A stretch of 64,000 nucleotides of DNA from Onchocerca lupi. Its lineage: Eukaryota > Nematoda > Chromadorea > Rhabditida > Onchocercidae. Positions within the stretch are counted from its first letter, which is position 1. Every line of letters begins with the position of its first letter. The notes under the pieces are model-generated. The model saw only the letters and a program-made list of their open reading frames with translations. It was not told the DNA's origin and did no database searches. The translations under genes were made by a program, and so were the position numbers. Location: positions 124,001 through 188,000 of the forward strand of contig JAOVVO010000038.1 of assembly GCA_028564675.1 (NCBI GenBank), written 5' to 3'. Positions 25,221 to 36,725 of the stretch are shown here, piece after piece.

Positions 25221-28200
25221 ATCTTTATTTTAAATTTTGCTTAAAAATTGAATTTATTCATTCCACTCAAAATATATGGAAAGAAATAAAATTAAGGATT
25301 AGGACAGTGACTAGAAAAAATGACATGAAATCTATTTTGCTATCTTCTATCACTGAAAGTTAATGGTTCGAATTATGCAATATTCTTACAAAGTTAGTTT
25401 TTAAGTCATTTAGGGCAAATGCTTAGGAATGTCGTGTTTTCCACAAACTTCATAAAGTAAAGAATTAAAAATAGATATATCAGTCCATCTTTGGCTTCAG
25501 TTTTGCATGGTATTTCTTGTTTTAAATTTTATCAATATATTTTAGGATCCATTTCTCATAATTTTGATTTCGGACTTGATTCAGATGTTGACAGAAGCAG
25601 TCGATGAATAGTAAAATTGGCATTTTATAGCGGATATATTGTATGTCTTTTTTTTTAAAGATGAAATTACTGCAAATAATCACTACGATTTATCCAATAT
25701 CATTCTATAAAACAAAATCATTTGCGAGTATTCGTTGCTATTTCACTTGGTCTATTCAATTTTTTTCTTTTTTTTTTTTTTTTTTTTTTTGAACAGTAAA
25801 ATTATAAATTTATTATCGTTAATCGGATCAATCATTATGAAATCGGTACCATATGAACAAAAAGGATATTTAGTCTCAGAAAAATCATTCTGTGTGCAAT
25901 TTAAAAGTATCCAAAATCGATCATAATTTATTAGTTTGAGAAGTGGAAAGTTATCAAGATCATGCTAATTCAGTTTGAGGAGTATAAAGATATTCGAAAA
26001 ATCAATGAATCATATATTTTTTTGCTCTAGAAATGAAGCAACTTTTATTATTTTGTAAGTTAATTCAAATTATGTAAGCAATTAAGTTTTGAAGAGTAGT
26101 TTAATATTTCTATAAAATGAGTGCTTGTATCATAAATTTTAGCGAAAACAAATAAGTGATCCAAGTTCTCCAACTTTGAATGTTTTCAAGATGAAGAAAA
26201 AGAAGACGAGAATGGTCGAGAAGTACTTGTTGATGAATATTGCCGCTTATGATGCCATAATCCGAAATTCTACCGTAATGCGATATCAAAGCAATCATTT
26301 GCATGAATAATTTAAGAGAAAAATTGAAAAAGAGCCATCGATACGCACAAAAGTTCCTTCAATTTTGGTCTAACGATATGCTTTTAAATATACTCTGGAG
26401 AATTTATCCTGAAATTTGCTGTCCATTTCATCAGTCCCTTCAAACAGTGCAAATTCAGGCTATGCTAGAAGCACCTACCTCATGCATATTCATCTAATTA
26501 TTTTTTATTAACATTTGTTTCACTCTTCCGAATTTGAAAAGGTTCCCGAAAATTATTTTTATTCTCGAACTTCTTTACTCTTATATTAGAATAAAATGAC
26601 ACAGATAATCTTTACCGGTCTCCATCTATAATTTTAAAATTATCCGTGAATTATTCATGAATCATTTCAAAAGTAATGAAAACATATTGGGAATAGTCAT
26701 TCGCGAGAGAGGAAAAAAAACCAATAATTTGTGTGTGAATTATGTGATGTGTATGAAGAAAATTTGTAAAGTTTTATTTAAATTGATATCTTTTACTCCA
26801 GGGAATATTGTGAAAATAGGCCGGAAGACGAGTTCAGGAAGATGAGTTAAAATGCAGCCATTTAATTTACGGATTTAGGAAGACATCGTTGAGTGGTTTG
26901 CTTCTACACCAGATCTTATTAATGCTTTATTTTGATGCATAAACAACTCCAACTATTGAATCACTGAAAACTCTCATTAAACTTCTTTTAAAGCCTAATC
27001 ATGCGTATTTCTATTTCCTCATTTTCATGTTAATTTATTTGATATCGGTGTAAATTCATCAAATTTTGCCTCGAGTTATTCTTTAAGATAACTTATTTTC
27101 TGCAGAGCAATTTTCATTTCGTCAGTTTAATACTTCCTTTTTTTATCATCTGATACTTTTCATCATTTATTTATTTATTGCTAGTGTTTATGTTTGTCGA
27201 TCATATCATTAGCGAAGTTCCTTCAATGCGTCCATGTTTATGATTCTGGGCCATACAAACTGCATAGATTCTAAATGTTTCATCAAATTGCTTCATTAAG
27301 GAATGATATAAGTCTATAATAAAAACCAATGATTCACAACGGGGTTGACTTGTGAAACGTGAAGTACGTCAAGTGAGTGAATTACTTTTTCATTGATTTA
27401 TTTCATGCATCATTGCCATTGATTTTTTCATTATACTTATCCATTGGAACTTGTTATTTATTCGTAAATAATCCATCGTATTTGAATTTTCAAGAAACGT
27501 GAATGAAGTCGTGGAATTTAAAAGATATTTTTAGATTTTTAGTTCTTAAATTTTTATTAAATTTGCTCCATTTCAATGAAATTTTGGCAAATCGTGAAAT
27601 CTATAATTTTTCTTCTTCGAATTTAGCATACCTATAGCAATAGAAAGGCCTTAATCTCATTTATAGAAATCTTATTCCACCAATTTTCTAAAATTGCAAA
27701 AATGTAGCAAGCTGATGATCCTCATTCTTCCAAGGATCAAATCTAACATTTTTGCAGATAGAAATATTTTTATATCGATTATAAAGTTCAATGAATTATC
27801 CAGAAAACAACCTAAAGGTCCCATTATTTCAAGTAAAACTTGCTGTCATCCAGAAATTCTAATTTTATCGCTTGCTATACTCAAAATAATGAACTTCATT
27901 CTATTAAATCATTTTTATCAGAATTTAACAAATAGATGAATCATTCCTTATTATTGATTATGCAGATTGTTTTCATACATCTATATTGAAATCCAATTAC
28001 CATCAGAAAGAATTTTGCATAATCGAACGATCTAATTTTGTCCTGAACTAATTTGTGATAGAAACTATCGAATCTGAAAAATTGAAATTTCAAATTTTGC
28101 TATCTTTCTATCAAACCGATCATTTTTTTGTAAAGCGAACACTTAACATGAAAATTATTCAACAGATTTTTTGTCTCATCATTATGCACCTCGCATCTTA

Positions 28201-29398
28201 ATCCAAGATTCAAGAGATTCTCAGTAAATTTTTCATGTTATCTCAAAATCAATAAAAAAAATTGCAACAATGAGATTTACATGGGTGACAAGTACATCAC
28301 AAAAATACAAGAAATGAGAAATTTTTCGGCCACATTAGGATTCAATATGATAATCTGTTGCTGCTTAAAAGGGAAAAAACAATGTATCAATTCATAGCCT
28401 TTGCAAATATTATTTTATACTTTTTATCAACAATTTTTTTTTTTTAATCTTCCAAATTCTACTAACTAGTTTATGCGCTGAATCTGTTTTTTGGCATATT
28501 TTGATTTTCCTTCATAATTTCGTCCTTCATGCTCCTTTTTTTTTTTCTAAATTCTTTTAGTTCAAAATATTGCAATTATAGAAATATTTTGAGAATTACA
28601 TCAAATAATTGAAGTAAAAAAGAAAGAGTTAAATCAATATTGTTTTTTTCTTTTTCTTTTTCTTTTTTTTTACTTTTGTCATCTGAAGAATTGCCAAGCA
28701 TTCTGCATACAAAGAATGAAAATACAGTTTATAAGAATTTCGGGGAATTTTTGCTTTGAAATTAAGAATTACCGCTACAAAAGTTTCTACTCCATTTCAG
28801 TATCAGAAGATTCGAAAAAAAAATACCGCACCTCTTATAGATGCAGCGATTATCAATACTAAATATCCAGTAGAGAAGTGCATGAATCGAAATGTGTGTT
28901 GGCTCAGAATCTGATTCATGCCGATTTAATAACCTAGCTTCAACCGAATTTGGTATCACCAGGCATTTGGTACATTTTCTTTATATTTTTTTTTACCGAG
29001 GTGATCAAGCACTTTTGGCCAATTAATTGATAATCACTAATGAATTTTTAATTCTATATTTCTGCATTCATATGAAAAAAGTGCAGGTTATGAAATATAA
29101 GTTTGTTCGAAAAAATGACGAAATTTATTATGGTAGAGCCTGATGAATTTGATCATCTCACTATTTCGACAATAACATAGGCTAGGATTTGACATTTCGA
29201 TATTTTTTGTAACATTGTAGGATAATCGGGATCGGTGAAGAATGTGGGAATAAAATGTGCAGAATTTTAATATCAACTTATGTCAAATAATCAAACTAAC
29301 CTTTGGTGTGGTAAAAGAAAACATGCCAAATATATAGTAGATTTTCTGCATATTAAGATGATTAAAGCTAAGTGGAAGTTTTGATAATTTGATTTCAG

Positions 29399-32300
29399 GT
29401 TCAACATACAGCTCTACCGCATATCGCTCTCTTACTTGCTGCTGTATGCTATATGATTGTAGGCAGCTTATCATTTACAGCATTCTGTTACATTGATGAT
29501 AATCGGAAGATTGATGGTAATATTCTGGCTGAGTAAGCATAAACAAATTTTTTTGCTGAACTGAACCAATTAATCTGATACCTCCACTTTTTGACATCAT
29601 TGTATCACAAAAAATGATCTGACGGTTGAAATCTCTCAAATTTGAGAATCCGAAAGAATTCATTATAACAATCAATGCATGCTGGACGAATCTCTAACAT
29701 AATACCTTTACTAGCTTTGTTATATATTGAATTTTTCTAATATATTCTATTTGAACATGAAAAAATATTATGCATAAATTATGATTTTTCAAATTTTAAA
29801 AAAATCACAATTTGAGAGTTGAAGAAATGTAATAGATTTCAGAATCAAGCAAAATTTAATTGTTGAAACAATTCGACCACGCTCAATGAAGAAACGGAAG
29901 GCAAATCTAGAAAAGTCACTGGATAATTATGTCTCCAAGCTTCATACAGTATTCCAGAAATACATCAGCCGGTCGTTCATAAAAAGACCCATAATGGTAT
30001 TATCTTTTTTTAATTGATCGCAAATACATATTCATAAAGATTTAAAAGCATTTGAAAATGATATATGCACACTTCTACAGCACCAGGCGGTCTTAGATGA
30101 TGAAATTTGAGGTATTTTATGGAATTGATTTTGAAGCATGATCTTCCATTTACTTTTATTTTAAAGGTAGAAAGATTGCATGAAAAGGAAGAATCGAAAT
30201 TAATATGGAATTTGTTCTTTGCAGCAACCGCTCTGACATCTATAGGTGTGCTTTTCTTAATATGTCTTATTTTTATAAATGTTTTAAAATATTCTAATGT
30301 ATTTTTTTCCCAAAATCGATATTTTTTTGAAAAGAAGTAATAACTGTTTTCAGGATACAGCAATAATGTTTCGGATTCACAATTCGCTCGTTTGTTTATT
30401 ATGGTCTATATATTCATTGGTGTTCCGTTGTTTATTATTACAATTACTGACTTAGTAAGTTTTTCGGTTTAAGTATGGTCGAAATTGTAATGAGACATCT
30501 TATTAGGATAGTTGAAATGACTGAAATTGATCAATTTTGTGCCGATTTAAGATATCGCATAAAAAGAAAATGAAAAAATTATATTTGCTTTTGTAAAGCA
30601 AACGAAATGGAGGATTTTCAACGTTTCTATATCATAGTCATTTCATTTCAAATGATCAAATCATCAAAAATTTCCAGTTATGTCAATTGTGAAGGTAAAC
30701 TAAAATATCAATCCATTATTTTCAGGCCAAATTTCTTCCCGAATTTATCAATCGAGTATATGCAGAAGTGCTAAAGTATAAAGTTATTACAAGTCGTAAA
30801 CTTAAAAGTCGTTTCGAAGTGCCAGTCGATGAAATTATTATTTCCGGTGCTGATGAAGAAGTATCTTATTTATTTAAAGGGTGATATTCCCAATCTAGAT
30901 AATAATATTCAGGAATTTTGGTTAATTAGGAATCAATTTTTTTTATCATTATTTTAATAATGTATATAGAATCCGAATTTTCTTTCATAACTATTGGAAG
31001 GTTTTCAAAATTTCAGAAATTTTGATTAGAAAATCAGATATTTTTTTAATATTTTTTTACAGGTGGCAGAATTTCTATGGACTCATTTGGAAAATGCACA
31101 TTTTGTCGATGTACCTTTCGTTACAATTTATATTTTATTATTTGGATATGTAATCACTGCAAGTTACCTCATTTCATGGATTGAAGGATGGAGTATTTAT
31201 GATGGTCTTTATTTTATTATCATCTCCATGCTTACCATTGGTTTCGGAGGTTGTTTTCTCGCAGTCTCTGTGCTTTGATATGCTGCTTCATATTGAAAAG
31301 ATGAACATATTGTTAAATGAAATTTTATTTGAAAATTATTTCGAAAAAACTTTTTTTTTTATTTTCATTTTTCTTAAACTGCAGATAATGCGACAGATCG
31401 ATCAGCAAATTGATGATTAACTTAACTTGAAATTCATGATTGATTTCTTGATAATATCGCAAACTATTTCAGATTTAATACCTCGAAATCAATCATTCAT
31501 ACTACTCACATTATTCATCGTGTTATTCGGGTTAATCTTAGCTACATCATTTATTGATGTAGTAGGCTCCTACTATATAGATCGATTGCATTTCTTTGGA
31601 CGTAATGTTGATCTTGAGGTATCTCTTTTCCTCAAATTTTTCAGGCAATCTTATTTTACAAAGAGCCAATATGCAAATCATGTTATGAATACCACAGTTC
31701 TGTGAAACTGATTGAAGACGATACTATACTTTTTTCTATATGAAATTTAAGAAAGCGCTAAAGTGTAAACTGATCGCAGGATTCGCTTGAATGGCTCAAA
31801 AAAGTGCAACAGATACGTTTAATCGCAATGAAACGTGAAGCGATGCGTAAACTATTTGAAACCGTCGCTGCTCTACAACATATGGAAATCGGTTCGAAAT
31901 AACTTATTTGACAATTGTTATCAGCTATTTAGAATGAATCGCAAACTACACCTGGTCTTACTATACTGATCATTATATTTGATTTCGCATCTACTGATGA
32001 GAGAAGGATATGCATTGATGGACTATTAGTTGCAAATGTGTGCTATGAGTTTCTGCAAATTGCAATCGTTTGTATTTATTCTGCTATAAATGAACTGTTC
32101 TCATTGCTACTGCAGTAATACTGATAGCACAAATCTTTACAGATTACCGGTTACGAAGAAGCGAAAACGAAATAAAAAACAATGTGTTGATGGGTATATT
32201 ACATTGTTATATTTAAACTCATCTGATAAATTTACTGATATTAGATTAAAAGTTGCTTCATTGATAACAAACCAACGGATAGATTAAAGTAGTGAAATAA

Positions 32301-34129
32301 TTAATATCTTTCTAGCATTTTTCGAAAAACTGATGACAAGAACAGGAGAAGATGAAAATATTTTCAAGATTGCACGAATATTCGAACAGATTGCATTAGA
32401 AACTATTTAATATTTTATACCTAACCTGTCTTCTCTGTCTCTGTCTACTTCGTATTTTTATAGATCCTCCTAGTCCTCCACGAAACTTGAGAGTGATTGA
32501 TTCGACAGCAGATTCTATATCCTTACGGTGGGATTCTCCATCGAGCGAAAACAAAGAAAAGGTCTTCTGGTATACGGTTAGTTATAAAATAAGGTTAGTA
32601 TTCTTTTTTCCTTATTTGTCTTCAAAATTCTTTAATTTTGTAATTTCACTGGTATTATTCAGTGCTTGTGCTATCTCTACACATAGCTTTGGAATTTATT
32701 TATAATTCGGTCGGTTTTAGAACACCTCGAAATCGAGACAATCCAGTAACAATAATTGAGCATATCAGCACAAAACAGTATGTAATCACGGGTCTGCGTT
32801 CCTTTACTCTCTATGAATTCTCGGTTGCAACAACAAGCGAATTTGGATGCAGCAAACCGATCACAAATTATGAGTATACTGGTAAATTTCAAAACCTTTC
32901 CGACTCTTTTTCAATTCGAAACAATCCAATTCTGACCTTGAAACTGGCTCCTTTATTTTCGATATCTATAAACTTCGACAGAATGGCTAGAAGACGTATG
33001 TTTTTAGCACCATTTGATAGATGATATGGAAGTTACCAGTTTATGATTTCTCTAATCAACTTTTGAAAGTTGGTTTTAATTATTTCGAAAACTTTAGAAC
33101 CATGCACTGTTCCACAGTCTCTATCATTGGAAGCTCTAAGCTCTGAAACAGCGACGTTTGTCTGGAATGCTCCACTTAAAAATATTGGACCTGAGGTAAA
33201 ATTATTAGTTATGAAACTAAATTACAATTCTTGCTATTCAAAACTTTAAATTATACTAATTCATTTTTCTAAAATATTCTGTTCATACTGTTCAACAATT
33301 TGTAAATTTTCCATTTATTAACTATGGAGATGAGGTGAAAAGCGAGACATTGCAAACTGAAAACTACTTTGACTTATTTTCTGAAGAGTTATAATTTCTC
33401 GTCTGGTCTACTTACTTTTAAGATATTTTCAAAAATTTATTCATTAAAGAGATTAGCTTCTGATCTTTATTCTTTTAAAATTGATGAATATATGAATAAG
33501 TACTTATGAAATCTACATATTTTGATACACTAATTTCTTTAGAATTATACAGTTCTACTCAGTCAAGAGCCGGCACCACAACTCTCTTCTTGGCAAAGCT
33601 ATGATTGTGGTGAAAACAAACGTTTTACAGCTACCGCACTTTTACCAAATACCAGGTAAGTTTAATAATTCATCTTTGTTTGTTGTAGTTAATCAAATGT
33701 AAACAACGATTTATACAAATGAAATAAGTAAGCTGAATGAGTGAGCTGAATTGGTTTCTAGCAATGATATGAAGAAAATTTGGAAAGAATTGGAAAAACT
33801 GTATGCACAATTTGTTGAAATTTTCATAACATGTACAAACAAGACTACATTGCGATCGTAACTATAATAAAACATCTTGTTCACTTTTTTTAAATCCGAT
33901 AATTTGAATATCAAGTATTAAACGAATAATTATGCATTATTATGTAAAAAAAAAAGACTACGAATTCTATTAATTTTCATACACTAAAATAGCACTTTTT
34001 TTTAGGTACATAGTATGTGTAACAGCGCGACAAAATTTTGGCTTAGCAATGTCGAAAAGTTTACGATTTAAAACGATGAATTGTGAATCATCAAGCAATC
34101 TGAGCATGCCTCTCATATCTTCGTTATAA
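29399..34129 (+). CDS. TWK-type K2P potassium channel joined to two FN3 domains
   Basis: Plasma-membrane two-pore-domain K+ channel. Channel exons: 29399-29532 (TM1), 29843-29996, 30167-30245, 30354-30454, 30726-30860, 31063-31249, 31473-31618, 31780-31902; all phases agree. The first pore helix is WNLFFAATALTSIG followed by YSN, so the usual GYG filter reads GYS. The second pore reads MLTIGFGD, which is canonical. TM4 is FIVLFGLILATSFIDVV. The last channel exon ends at TAA 31900-31902, but a donor at 31892 (ATCG|gttcga) leaves one base that joins in frame to 32464-32593, 32721-32881, 33098-33195, 33543-33655 and 34006-34129. These encode two FN3 domains (start PPSPPRNLRV; second WNAPLKNIGPE..NYTVLL) and end at a TAA. 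No start codon or signal peptide precedes the FN3 exons, which favours one gene with short (352 aa visible) and long (557 aa visible) forms. The N-terminal exon is missing. Confidence 0.8.
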
Positions 34130-34922
34130 AACTAACTTTGCTGCTATGATACTTACACCTCATTCATAAACTTCCATTAATTGATTTCCTAAATTTTTTT
34201 TTTTTTTAACATTCGATTCGCCCATCTCATTGACTAGTATTTTCTCAAAAACTTGAAAAAATCCTTACTGCATTTGTTCATAACCCAAATTGGACAAGAA
34301 AATCACGGACTGTTCAAATTAGATCTTCTGGACTAAAATTTCAGATTCTTAGTATGTGAAATTGTTTGTCTTTATTATTAAATAGATTTGAAACTAGAGA
34401 AAAGAATTGTTCAGTAGACCAAAATTCTCAAACATGTGCTAGTGATCTGTCAAACTTCAATTCTATTCCGGAAATATGAAAAATAAAGATCTAGAATTTT
34501 CTATGAAGCCTTTTTATTTCTAAGCCATTTCCTTATCTCTATGCTTTGTTCTCAGGTAAATATATCCTTCGTACTTCCTATCCTGTTCAATATGTGGATT
34601 GATTGTATTGTTTAAAAGTAGTGCTAAGAGCAGTACGATCAATACATAGCATTTGACATCATTTAGATGATTTTTGGTACTACAAAAACAGAAGCAACTT
34701 ACTTTCTGAATTTCAGTCTGACACATTTTCAAGCCATACTATGCACAAGAAATTCCATCTGCATGTGTTAATGATAATTTTTTTGTATCCATCTGATCCA
34801 TCGAGAGTGCATTTGGCAAAATACTTCTACTAATCTGAATATCTAATTGAATTTGGAAAATTTTAATATAGTATGTGTTGAATTTACAAGCAACTTAATG
34901 TTCATCTTACATAAATTTGATG
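34130..34922. other. Intergenic, K2P-FN3 to REEP copy 1
   Basis: This stretch of about 0.8 kb is AT-rich and has stops in every frame on both strands apart from a short minus frame (34520-34732) without family signal. It presumably holds the 3' UTR of the channel gene and the promoter of the REEP gene. Confidence 0.5.
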
Positions 34923-36303
34923 ATGGTTGCATTGGTGCACGACCTTCCACAGAAATTGCAAAATCATCTATACGCTCTTGTTTATGATCAGGTCTTTGCC
35001 AAAAGACTTCATTGCTAATAATTTTATCAACTACCCATTTGACCTACAAACATATGCGAGAGGCCAGATTTGGCTTACGAAAAATAGGCACTTGCTGAAT
35101 ATTCTGTTCTATGGCTCTGTTTCAGTAAAATTGCGAAAATATCGCGCTAAATGTTTGAACAATTCTCAATTTTTTGCAAATAATTTGAGAGATTTCCAAA
35201 TAAAAAAAGTAAAAATTGCAATTAAGATAACATAAGATGCATTCGAACGATACATTCGTTTCGAAGAAAATAATTAGTATAAAGATAGCCTAGATTATTT
35301 TAAAAACTATTGGAATCAAGTATTTTATAGTTACAGTAGCACCTGGAAGGTAAATTGGAATTTGAAAAGTGAAAAGTTTTAATGAAAAATCTTTAAAAAT
35401 TTTAGTGGCACATATCTGCAAGAGGCTTACGATATTTGCATGAGAAATCAGGAGCAGATGAATGCCATTTAGCTATTTTCATCATTTCCGTCATTTCGAT
35501 CTATCTTATCGTCGGTGATCATGCTCGCTTTGTTGCCAATACAATCCTTATCGTGGTACCGATCCTGCTTACCTATGTTTATCCGGAAGAGAAACCACCG
35601 TTCGACAAGCTTTTCTATTACTGGTAAATAAGTAATAAGTTTATTATTATGGTTCATTTTATTACTTGCTGCAGTAAAATAAACCATAATAATTTAAAAT
35701 CTAAAAAAAAAACCCATAATAATTTCAAAACCATAATAATTTAAAACTTATTTGCTGCAGTGAAATGAACCTTAATAATTTAAAATCTGATGCAGCTTTT
35801 ACGATCGGTATGGCTTACATTTTCTTTGTTATCTTTGATTCTGAACTTGAGATATCCACATGGACATGCAAGATTTAAAGCAACTCCTCTCATTTCATTA
35901 AGAGATTCTTTTTGAATAGGATATTCTGAATTTTTTCAAAAAACATTTTCACTTCAATCATCAGTTTTTTTTCTTTTCTTTTTTTTTAGCAGTAATCATT
36001 TTGGTTTGTGTTCTTTCAATCTTGCAAAACTTCTGCTTTACGAATTCTTTCTTATTTTTCCTGTAATTTCCAAAGTTTTGAAATTAAAGAGTTTTTCACT
36101 TTTTTAAAACTATTTGATTAAAAAAGTAAATAATTACATTTATTTTCAGGTCTATATACATTCTTACAACATTGTTTTTTGATCCGAAACCAGAAGATAA
36201 GGGCAGCTATTACTGGATAAAAATGCTTCTATTAATACTGTTACTAGTATTTCCCGAAAAAGTTGATGATGTCACATTATTGAAGCAGCATGTTAGTATT
36301 TAA
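34923..36303 (+). CDS. REEP5/TB2-DP1-HVA22 family protein, copy 1
   Basis: ER-membrane curvature protein (REEP5/Yop1p type) by family. Exons 34923-34991, 35406-35623 and 36150-36303 give 146 aa. The N-terminal helix ends ..LVYDQ. Next come a conserved LRYLHEKSG.ADE stretch, the hairpin membrane segments SVISIYLIVGDHARFVANTI and ILLTYVYPEEKPP, the YYW motif across the intron, and PEDKGSYYWIKMLLLILLL. Exon 2 has exactly the length (218 nt) and phase of exon 2 in copy 2, and both first exons end in codons for DQ. The model stops at TAA 36301-36303; a donor at 36292 (CAT|gttagt) could instead extend it. The C-terminal FPEKVDDVTLL lacks the usual GAD found in copy 2, so this copy is the more diverged. 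Confidence 0.85.
35641..35788. repeat. Inverted and direct repeat cluster in REEP copy 1 intron
   Basis: A near-palindrome runs from ttattattatggttcattt (35641 on) to its partner ending ataaaccataataatt (about 35693) around a centre containing ttgctgcag. The segment starting ttgctgcag at 35667 is repeated with few changes at about 35752-35788. Additional cataataattt units lie between. It is a small local foldback/duplication; no coding capacity is visible. Confidence 0.7.
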
Positions 36304-36725
36304 ATCTCAGGCTAATTTTCATTCTAGCTTTTCTTTCCTACATTATGCATAATTTCAAATATTGAATTTTTTTTTTTTTTTTAAGTACAAAGTATCATAT
36401 ATTACGGGAAAAAAAAGATTCGTCGATCTTTTATTCCACAATAATACATGCTACTTTATACTTTAAAAAATCTCACAACAGCAATTTTATGTATCTGAAT
36501 AATAGCGTACTTCAAGAAACGATTTCTTTAACTTTTAGCTTGATAATTTTACATAACATTTGCTTGAAGTTTTTTTGATAGCAGTTAAATGAAGCATTAG
36601 CCATCCGAACACATTCAAATTTGCAAGTTGAATTTAAATTCGAATACAATCGATCAATTGTAGCTTAGTCTTTGGTTTCATAAATTTAATTTTAAAAAGA
36701 CGAAAACAACCATCAAAAAGAAACA

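Larger units (their letters stand above)
20945..29398. other. Gene-poor 8.5-kb stretch between Tudor and K2P genes
   Basis: No recognisable protein family is coded here. It should contain the missing 5' exons of both neighbours. Exon-like pieces I could not link: a plus-strand frame 24888-24984 with an upstream acceptor and a strong gtgagt donor; a plus-strand frame opening after an acceptor at 25796; and a plus-strand frame 26143-26310 after a good acceptor, ending in a stop (contains KYLLMNIAAYDAIIRNSTV). The phases of the last two do not match each other. A minus-strand frame near 24277-24504 (MQDWFQVRRGF...) is also possible. The rest is AT-rich with long T runs. Confidence 0.4.

Noticed and set aside
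25797..26310. A two-exon gene joining 25797 and 26143
   Set aside because: The donor near 25917 leaves one base, while the exon at 26143 needs phase 0; other links were not found.
28762..28959. Minus-strand frame and overlapping plus-strand frame as the missing K2P N-terminus
   Set aside because: Neither offers a convincing phase-0 donor to 29399; a tiny exon ending ATTATG|gtagag near 29130 is equally possible, so no start was called.
32090..32287. Open frame between the K2P stop and the FN3 exons as an extra exon
   Set aside because: It has no suitable acceptor/donor pair in phase and no domain; the direct join 31891 to 32464 works without it.
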